This document shows positions 59,531 to 64,000 of a DNA stretch of 64,000 bases, one piece after another. Numbering within the stretch: the first letter of the stretch is position 1; the number at the start of each line of letters is the position of its first letter. Made by a program: the position numbers and the translations under genes. Under the pieces are notes generated by a model. The model was not told the DNA's origin, did no database searches, and saw nothing but the letters and a program-made list of their open reading frames with translations. The DNA is taken from positions 7,006,001 to 7,070,000 of the forward strand of contig NZ_CP109327.1 of assembly GCF_035918155.1 (NCBI RefSeq), given 5' to 3'. This stretch comes from Streptomyces sp. NBC_01591. Lineage in GTDB: Bacteria; Actinomycetota; Actinomycetes; Streptomycetales; Streptomycetaceae.

Positions 59531-60063
59531 GCAGTCGACGGTACCTGCGCCTGGAACTCCCCTGTAGGGATCGCGTGATGCCAGGCAGCATCCCGGGCCT
59601 GGCACGCCAGGAGCACCGTAGGCGCGTCGTCGATGACCTCGACGCCCACCGTCACACCCTGGTCGTCGATGTGGAACCTCGCGAGGATCCGCGAGTCGAA
59701 CAGCCAGAAGTCAAAGTCCGGCAGCCCGAGACGCTCAGCGTCGACCCGGTACAGGTTGCGGATGTCCTCGCCGGCCTCGACGTTGCCCAGGCCGCTCGCC
59801 AGAAGGAACCGTTGCCCCTCGGTGGGTGGGTAGTCGACCAGGCGGACCCGCCCGAACACCTTTCCCTGCTGAATCTTCTCACGAACGCTCACATGCCACG
59901 GGCTGGCAGGGTCGTAACCCAGCCGTTCACCGCGCTGGAAACGGGCCCAATTCGGGCTGACGCGGTCGGTGGCGTAGCCGCGCTGGGTCTCCAGTCGCCA
60001 CGCGGTGTGTTCGAATTCGTCGAAGAGATGCACGATCTCCTCGAAGGGGACGAGAGCAGGCAC
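59527..60063 (-). CDS. DUF6879 protein
   Basis: 178 residues. FEHTAWRLETQRGYATDRVSPNWARFQRGE, REKIQQGKVFGRVRLVDYP, GEDIRNLYRVDAERLGLPDFDFWLFDSRILARFHIDDQG and QARDAAWHHA define the family, which accompanies DUF5753 regulators. It is cotranslated with the regulator downstream (GTGA overlap). A C-terminal fragment of a second copy remains at 60544-60620. Confidence 0.85.
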   Translation of the reverse strand: MPALVPFEEIVHLFDEFEHTAWRLETQRGYATDRVSPNWARFQRGERLGYDPASPWHVSVREKIQQGKVFGRVRLVDYPPTEGQRFLLASGLGNVEAGEDIRNLYRVDAERLGLPDFDFWLFDSRILARFHIDDQGVTVGVEVIDDAPTVLLACQARDAAWHHAIPTGEFQAQVPSTA

Positions 60064-60064
60064 G

Positions 60065-60268
60065 TCACTCCTTGGGTGCGAAGCGGGTCAGCAGCTCACG
60101 GGGGACGACGACGAACGTCTCACTGTCCTTGACATCACGAAGCTGGGCCAGGTGTTCCGGATCGGTTTCCCTCTCGCCCTGGACGAGGATGTCGCCGGTC
60201 TCCACAACCTCGTACAGGGTCGGGCAGTTGCCGTGCTCCGATGTGGTGCCGATGAACTTGAGCGTCAT
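60065..60268 (-). CDS. Small protein upstream of the DUF6879 gene
   Basis: 67 residues from ATG 60268 (GGAGG five bases upstream): MTLKFIGTTSEHGNCPTLYEVVETGDILVQGERETDPEHLAQLRDVKDSETFVVVPRELLTRFAP. An anonymous but frequent partner of DUF6879/XRE units. The stop is one base from the DUF6879 start, so the three genes form one operon. Confidence 0.65.
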   Translation of the reverse strand: MTLKFIGTTSEHGNCPTLYEVVETGDILVQGERETDPEHLAQLRDVKDSETFVVVPRELLTRFAPKE

Positions 60269-60543
60269 GTCGCCCTCCATCTGCGCTGGGTGGACGACCA
60301 GGATGCGACGGATAGCCGGCGCTCGTGCGGCGATTGCGACAGATTGCAGATCTTGGCCCAGGCTGTCTCGTTGCGCGCAATGAGGTCAGTGGCGCCACCT
60401 CGGTGAACAGCACGCCGACCGCGGGCGACGGGGGATCACGCAGCGCTCCGCCGTCGGTCCGTGCCGGTCATGGCGATGACGCGGGTGTCTTCGGAGAGGC
60501 GGGACACGATGCGTTCACCAAGCGGCAGCCAGGTCTGCCGAAG

Positions 60544-60620
60544 TTACCCCTGGGCGTGGTCGTAGGGCACGGCGTGGTGCCAAGCAGCCTCGCGGGCCTG
60601 TGCGTACCGCAGGACGGTCG
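60544..60620 (-). pseudogene. C-terminal fragment of a second DUF6879 gene
   Basis: In the minus strand the frame ends TTVLRYAQAREAAWHHAVPYDHAQG-stop (TAA 60546-60544), matching QARDAAWHHA of the intact DUF6879 protein. Upstream the gene is interrupted by the TnpB element's 3' flank. From 60269 to 60543 only fragments are seen, including an open tail WLPLGERIVSRLSEDTRVIAMTG (near 60438-60540), not assignable. Confidence 0.6.
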
Positions 60621-60704
60621 TCCCTCGCGCGCCCGGGGCGAACGCGTGAACCACTACTGCACTGACGACAACGGGCGGTCGTCCCTCGCGCGCCCGGGGC
60701 GAAC
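60615..60704 (-). repeat. Pair of identical 29-bp direct repeats with a 32-bp spacer
   Basis: Positions 60615-60643 and 60676-60704 are identical over 29 bases; the 32 bases between and the flanks differ. Read on the minus strand the unit begins GTTCGCCCC and ends GACGACCG. By hand it agrees with the E. coli type I-E CRISPR repeat at 17 of 29 positions, and the period of 61 is the I-E period. It lies between tnpB and the DUF6879 fragment, so an RNA scaffold or end duplication of the TnpB element is the competing explanation. Confidence 0.5.
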
Positions 60705-60900
60705 CCTTCGTGACCTGGGCTTTCAGAACAGCTTTACTTGTTCTTGGCGCGGGTTGGGGGACGTCGGTGGATTGCTCCGCCGAGGTGGCGCCGGGCTGGC
60801 GGGCCTGGCGTCTTCCCGTTTCTTCGCGTCCTGCTTCCCGTCCCGAGGGCTGGGAAGGCTGACAGATGCTCCGCGGGCGTTTTGGGTCTCCCCGCTACCG
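60615..60900 (-). ncRNA. Possible omega-RNA region at the 3' end of tnpB
   Basis: TnpB proteins use a guide RNA whose scaffold overlaps the tnpB 3' end and untranslated region. Here the coding tail after the last RuvC motif is low-complexity, and the flank contains the repeated stem-forming 29-mer. No experiment or covariance supports exact ends; predicted by family knowledge. Confidence 0.3.
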
Positions 60901-62291
60901 GGGGCGACCGTTCCTGCTGGTTGAGTGCCGCTGAGGACGGCGTTGGCTGCGATGTTGCGGGCGGCGTTGGTATCGCGGTCGATCCGCAGTCCGCATGCGT
61001 CGCAGTGGAACGTCCTGTCGGCCAGCGTCAGGCGTGGGTTTTGCCATGAGCAGGCCGAGCAGGTCTTGCTGGACGGCCACCAGCGGTCCAGGACCGCGAG
61101 CTGGGAGCCGTACCAGGAAGTCTTATAGGTGAGCTGGCGGCGCAGCTCGCCGGGGGCGGCGTCCAGGATGGACCGGTTGAGGCCGGCCTTCTGCCTCACC
61201 TTCTTCCCGGGTGCCGCTGTGGTGCCGCGGGCGGTGCTGGTCATGCCCGCGACGTTGAGGTCTTCGATTGCGACGACGGCGAACCGGGTCGTGAGCTGTT
61301 TCGTGACGGCGTGGAGTGTGGTGTCGCGGCGTACGGCGACTTCGTGGTGGAGGCGGGCGACGCGGTGGCGTGCCTTGGCCCGGCGTGCGGAGCCCTTCTG
61401 CGTCCGTGACAGTGCCCGCTGGGCTTTGGCCAGTCGCTTCTCAGCACGGCGCACGTGGCGGGGGTTGGTGAGGAACAGGGTTGCGGGGTCGTCAGGGGTG
61501 AGGGGCTGAGAGAGGGCAGCGAGGTGTTTCACGCCGAGGTCAACGCCCACTGTGCCGCGAGCCTGCTGACGGTGGGTCGGCTTGTCGGGCAGGTCGGCGG
61601 TGACCTTGCAGAGCACAGACGCGTACCAACGATGCCCAGCCCGCGACACGGTCACCGACTGCACGACCGCCCGGTCCCGCTCCACGAGCCGCGCGAGTCG
61701 TTTCCCAGAGTCGTGGATCCGTACTTCACCGACCGTGGGCAGGCGCAGGCGCCGGTACCCGGCGAGCCGGATGGAGGGCCTCTTCACGTCGTGGTGCAGG
61801 CGGAACGAGTCCCGGGACCGGCCTTTCTTCTTGAATCGCGGATACCCCACCCGGCGGCCGGCACGTTTCCCGCGCAGCGAGTCCAACCAGTTCCCCCACG
61901 CCCGGTCGGCGTCGATGAACGCTGACTGGAACGCGTAGGTGTTGACCTCGTGCCACCACGGACATGGCCGTGCGGGCCCGAGGGCCCCCTCGGGCAGGTC
62001 CGGGGCACGGGAGTCACCCTTGATCCGGTTCAGATGCTTCTGGACCGACGGCTTCGTCGGCACCGGCACCCGGACCCGCTTACGGGCCTCCGCCTCCGTG
62101 ACCCCCGCGTCCACGAGAGCCTGGACCTGGTGTCGCCACTGCTGATGCGCGGCCACCTTCATGCCAAGTGCGTGGTTGAACGCCCAACGAGCCGCACCTG
62201 CATGACGGAGCAGCACCTCTTCCTGAGCAGAGGTCGGGTCCAACGTGAACCGGAACGCCCGAAGCACCTCGGACTGCACGAGAACCACCAC
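60723..62291 (-). CDS. tnpB: TnpB RNA-guided nuclease (IS200/IS605/IS1341 type)
   Basis: 522 residues. N-terminal recognition part FRFTLDPTSAQEEVLLRHAGAARWAFNHAL, then a RuvC nuclease: Asp in GTVGVDLGVKHLAALS, Glu in FAVVAIEDLNVAGM, zinc finger KTCSACSWQ...FHCDACGLRIDRDTNAARNI with the last catalytic Asp. All catalytic acids are intact, so it may be active. The C-terminal 70 residues are low-complexity Pro/Arg-rich, as in many Streptomyces copies. GTG at 62291 is used; a second GTG at 62279 has better spacing from GGAGG. Confidence 0.93.
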   Translation of the reverse strand: MVVLVQSEVLRAFRFTLDPTSAQEEVLLRHAGAARWAFNHALGMKVAAHQQWRHQVQALVDAGVTEAEARKRVRVPVPTKPSVQKHLNRIKGDSRAPDLPEGALGPARPCPWWHEVNTYAFQSAFIDADRAWGNWLDSLRGKRAGRRVGYPRFKKKGRSRDSFRLHHDVKRPSIRLAGYRRLRLPTVGEVRIHDSGKRLARLVERDRAVVQSVTVSRAGHRWYASVLCKVTADLPDKPTHRQQARGTVGVDLGVKHLAALSQPLTPDDPATLFLTNPRHVRRAEKRLAKAQRALSRTQKGSARRAKARHRVARLHHEVAVRRDTTLHAVTKQLTTRFAVVAIEDLNVAGMTSTARGTTAAPGKKVRQKAGLNRSILDAAPGELRRQLTYKTSWYGSQLAVLDRWWPSSKTCSACSWQNPRLTLADRTFHCDACGLRIDRDTNAARNIAANAVLSGTQPAGTVAPGSGETQNARGASVSLPSPRDGKQDAKKREDARPASPAPPRRSNPPTSPNPRQEQVKLF

Positions 62292-62380
62292 CCTCCACTA
62301 CATGCTGGTGCCAAGTCACAGCTGACTGTAGGCGGTGCCACTGACAATTGCTCTGACCTGCACGTTGCGAGTGAGTAGGG

Positions 62381-62422
62381 CCCGCCCGCAGCTGGTCGGC
62401 GCGATCGTCAGCTGCGAGCGGG
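62381..62422 (-). terminator. Terminator of cassette copy 2
   Basis: CCCGCCCGCAGCTG (62381-62394) and CAGCTGCGAGCGGG (62409-62422), 14 pairs with one G-U, 14-base loop, three bases after the stop of the small leftward gene. It parallels the terminator of copy 1 at 57613-57653. Confidence 0.65.
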
Positions 62423-62424
62423 AG

Positions 62425-62582
62425 TCATCGGTTCAGCCACGAGGTGCCCGGCCGGTCCCACGACGGGCGGGCGTAGGGCGTGTAGTGGTCGCCCTTGTGC
62501 CCTTGCGGGAGGGTGCACCGCGCGGCGGTCTTCGGCTCCATGTCCCAGTAGCAGTGCTGATGTCCGTCGATTCCGTCTTCAT
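62425..62582 (-). pseudogene. Frameshifted copy of the CxLxxGHxGxH gene (cassette copy 2)
   Basis: The expected start ATG 62582 (ATGA overlap, GGAGG upstream) leads out of frame, while DGHQHCYWDMEPKTAARCTLPQGHKGDHYTPYARPSWDRPG continues in another frame to the stop at 62425. Relative to copy 1 four bases are missing between start and the CYW motif. Either a decayed gene or one with an undetected start. Confidence 0.5.
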
Positions 62583-62722
62583 CGGCGGGCCTCCCGCCAA
62601 GCCCGGCCGAGCTGTACCACCGTGGGGCAGGCCGACCCAGCCCTGCAGGCCGCACAGGTCAAGGTGTGGCCGAGCAGCGTCTTATACGCGGCGTCCGGCG
62701 AGGGGTTCCTCAGGGAGGTCAC
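62579..62722 (-). CDS. Small CxxC protein (cassette copy 2)
   Basis: 47 residues from GTG 62722: VTSLRNPSPDAAYKTLLGHTLTCAACRAGSACPTVVQLGRAWREARR, nearly the same as the copy at 57811. GTGA coupling to the preceding gene. Confidence 0.58.
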   Translation of the reverse strand: MTSLRNPSPDAAYKTLLGHTLTCAACRAGSACPTVVQLGRAWREARR

Positions 62723-62919
62723 TTCTGGCCCTTCCAGCACGTGGGGCAGCAACGGGGAAACCAGCGGCAAGACGTGCCGTGCGCGTCCACCGGGCGCGGC
62801 CTGAGGTCATGAGCCGCCGCGTTCGAGAGGGGCGCGGCACAGAAGCAGCAGTTCGCGCCGCGCTGCTGCGCCTCGGACAGCGACGCCACGGGCGGAAGGT
62901 CGAACACCTTGGTTGTCAT
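62719..62919 (-). CDS. Small Cys-rich protein (cassette copy 2)
   Basis: 66 residues from ATG 62919: MTTKVFDLPPVASLSEAQQRGANCCFCAAPLSNAAAHDLRPRPVDAHGTSCRWFPRCCPTCWKGQK. It keeps the Cys pattern of copy 1 but has a different N-terminus and its own start, with no gene directly upstream, so it is the head of a separate unit. Confidence 0.6.
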   Translation of the reverse strand: MTTKVFDLPPVASLSEAQQRGANCCFCAAPLSNAAAHDLRPRPVDAHGTSCRWFPRCCPTCWKGQK

Positions 62920-63099
62920 GCGGCTCGGCTCCCGGCCTACATCGATTGAGGGGCATCCAGCTAGATCGCTGTACCGCCCGCGTTCACACCCTGATGATGT
63001 GTGTGCACGTTGAGCAGCGAATAGGTCGCCGGATGGCCATGCGTGGCCACGTAGCGGCCATGGCCGGAAGCGCGAACGATGACACCTCAGACTGGACAC

Positions 63100-64000
63100 A
63101 TGGGCCGCAACGACGCGCTGCGGGCCGCCCGCTTACGCAAGGGGTGGCGAACCATCGAAGCCGCTGCCACGGCCATCACAGAGCACGGGCAACAACTCCT
63201 CGACGACCGCCAGTTCACCGTCTCCTCCCGCACCTGGCGGCGCTGGGAAGGCGACCGACCCGGATGGCCGGCCGAGGAGACCGCGATCGTCATTCACGAC
63301 GCGCTCGGCCGATGGCCGGAAGACCTCGGCTTCACGACCCCGCCGGGCTGGATCCGGCCCGAGCACCACGAAGAGGATCAGGTGCGCCGAGCTTTCGTCT
63401 CCGTTACCGCCGCCGCGCTCGTTGCCGGGCCGGTCGCGCCACAGCACGTCGACCCTGCCCTGATCGACTACTTCCAGCAGCAGTTGGAAGGGCACTACCG
63501 AGCTGACATGTTCCTCGGCCCGCACGACCTGATCGGCACCGTGTCCGCGCAGTACCAGCTGATTGACAAGCTGGTTCGCTCCGCGAAGGGCGAAACTCGC
63601 CGTGGACTACTTCGCGTCGGTGCGGCCTACGCCGCGCTCGTCGGCTGGCTGTACCAGGACGCCGGGGACATGGACGGTGCAGCGTTCTGGAGGGGCGTCA
63701 CGCAGGAAATCGCGATGCGGTCCCGCGACCCGCACCTCATCGGCTACTCGCTCGTCAACCAGGCCCAGGTGCGCACAGACCTCGGCGATGGACACGCAGT
63801 CGTCGACCTCTGCGAGGCCGCGCTCGACGACGCCGACCAGCTCGTCCCCAAGGTGCGCATCATGGCCATGCAGCAGCAGGCCCACGGCGCCAGCCTCACC
63901 GGCGACCGCGACCTGGTCGACCAGCTCATCGACCAGGCCGACCGGCTGTTGCCTCGTGTCGACGACGACCTGCCATGGGGCAACGCCTGCCGACGAACCC
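63100..64000 (+). CDS. HTH/TPR-type regulator with TTA codon (partial)
   Basis: Open from the ATG at 63100 to the window edge (300 codons). ALRAARLRKGWRTIEAAATAITEHG and SSRTWRRWEGDRPGWPAEETAIVIHDALGRWPEDLGF form an XRE-like start, followed by helical repeats of the TPR-type regulator class (FVSVTAAALVAG, RRGLLRVGAAYAALVGWLYQDAGDMDGAAFWRG, SLVNQAQVRTDLGDGHAVVDLCEAALDDADQL). Codon 12 is TTA (63133-63135), which implies bldA dependence. Its C-terminus is not in the window. Confidence 0.8.
   Translation, partial: MGRNDALRAARLRKGWRTIEAAATAITEHGQQLLDDRQFTVSSRTWRRWEGDRPGWPAEETAIVIHDALGRWPEDLGFTTPPGWIRPEHHEEDQVRRAFVSVTAAALVAGPVAPQHVDPALIDYFQQQLEGHYRADMFLGPHDLIGTVSAQYQLIDKLVRSAKGETRRGLLRVGAAYAALVGWLYQDAGDMDGAAFWRGVTQEIAMRSRDPHLIGYSLVNQAQVRTDLGDGHAVVDLCEAALDDADQLVPKVRIMAMQQQAHGASLTGDRDLVDQLIDQADRLLPRVDDDLPWGNACRRT

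Larger units (their letters stand above)
60615..62380 (-). mobile_element. TnpB-only insertion element
   Basis: It consists of tnpB plus short flanks; no tnpA (Y1 or serine transposase) is beside it. The right boundary is inferred from the terminator of cassette copy 2 (62381-62422), the left from the interrupted DUF6879 fragment. Confidence 0.5.
30393..64000. mobile_element. Integrated phage-like element (right end not in window)
   Basis: The unit opens with a tyrosine integrase next to the 3' end of a host gene, a divergent repressor/Cro-like pair, an excisionase-like gene and then a long rightward early-gene block with recombination, replication and DNA-binding proteins. Genes at 54-64 kb are accessory or mosaic and could belong to the element or to neighbouring chromosome. 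No virion gene is visible, so it may be a prophage whose late genes lie further right, a satellite, or a defective element. Confidence 0.7.

Overview
The window is high-GC actinobacterial DNA, almost certainly from a Streptomyces species. The evidence is the extreme third-position GC, many GTG starts, stacks of genes whose stop and start codons overlap by 4 bases, Wbl (WhiB-like) proteins, DUF5709, DUF6296, DUF5753 and DUF6879 families, and rare TTA leucine codons. No rRNA or tRNA gene was recognised.

Bases 1 to about 30.4 kb are ordinary chromosome. From left to right they hold: (a) a leftward glycerol/glycerol-3-phosphate cluster (MFS transporter, glycerol kinase, GlpD, an alkylglycerone-phosphate-synthase-like flavoprotein, and a GlpP antiterminator cut by the window edge) behind a structured leader; (b) a secreted amidase with two peptidoglycan-binding repeats; (c) a nitroreductase divergent from an ACP, ketosynthase and alpha/beta-hydrolase mini-operon; (d) small regulators, a cold-shock-domain protein and a DMT transporter; (e) a LuxR/GAF regulator divergent from two acyl-CoA synthetases; (f) a glyoxylate cluster (gcl, catalase, glxR, hyi) in which gcl and hyi share the same paired-operator promoter layout; (g) a Tat-exported lactonase-fold protein and a small two-gene unit ending in an HTH gene.

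From about 30.4 kb to the right edge lies an integrated phage-like element. A tyrosine integrase sits directly after the 3' end of the HTH gene, next to a lysogeny-type switch of divergent HTH genes around repeated TTCCACAT boxes. A rightward early region follows: excisionase-like protein, exonuclease plus putative annealing protein, DnaQ-type exonuclease, two Wbl proteins, ParB-like proteins, an HNH endonuclease under a TGTAGCTACA operator array, a replication initiator with 8-bp iterons, a MazG-like protein and an RNA ligase. Most of these genes are translationally coupled. No terminase, portal, capsid or tail gene occurs up to 64.0 kb.

The last 10 kb (54-64 kb) is mosaic accessory DNA: small leftward genes, a lipoprotein, a Tat-exported protein, a DUF5753 regulator with DUF6879 partner, a TnpB element with an unusual 29-bp repeat pair at its 3' end, two diverged copies of a three-gene cassette, and an HTH/TPR-type regulator cut by the window edge.

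The main leads are the recurring C-x-L-x-x-G-H-x-G-x-H mini-motif in many element proteins, the two operator systems of the element, the paired operators of the glyoxylate genes, the repeat pair beside tnpB, and TTA codons in the integrase and two accessory genes.
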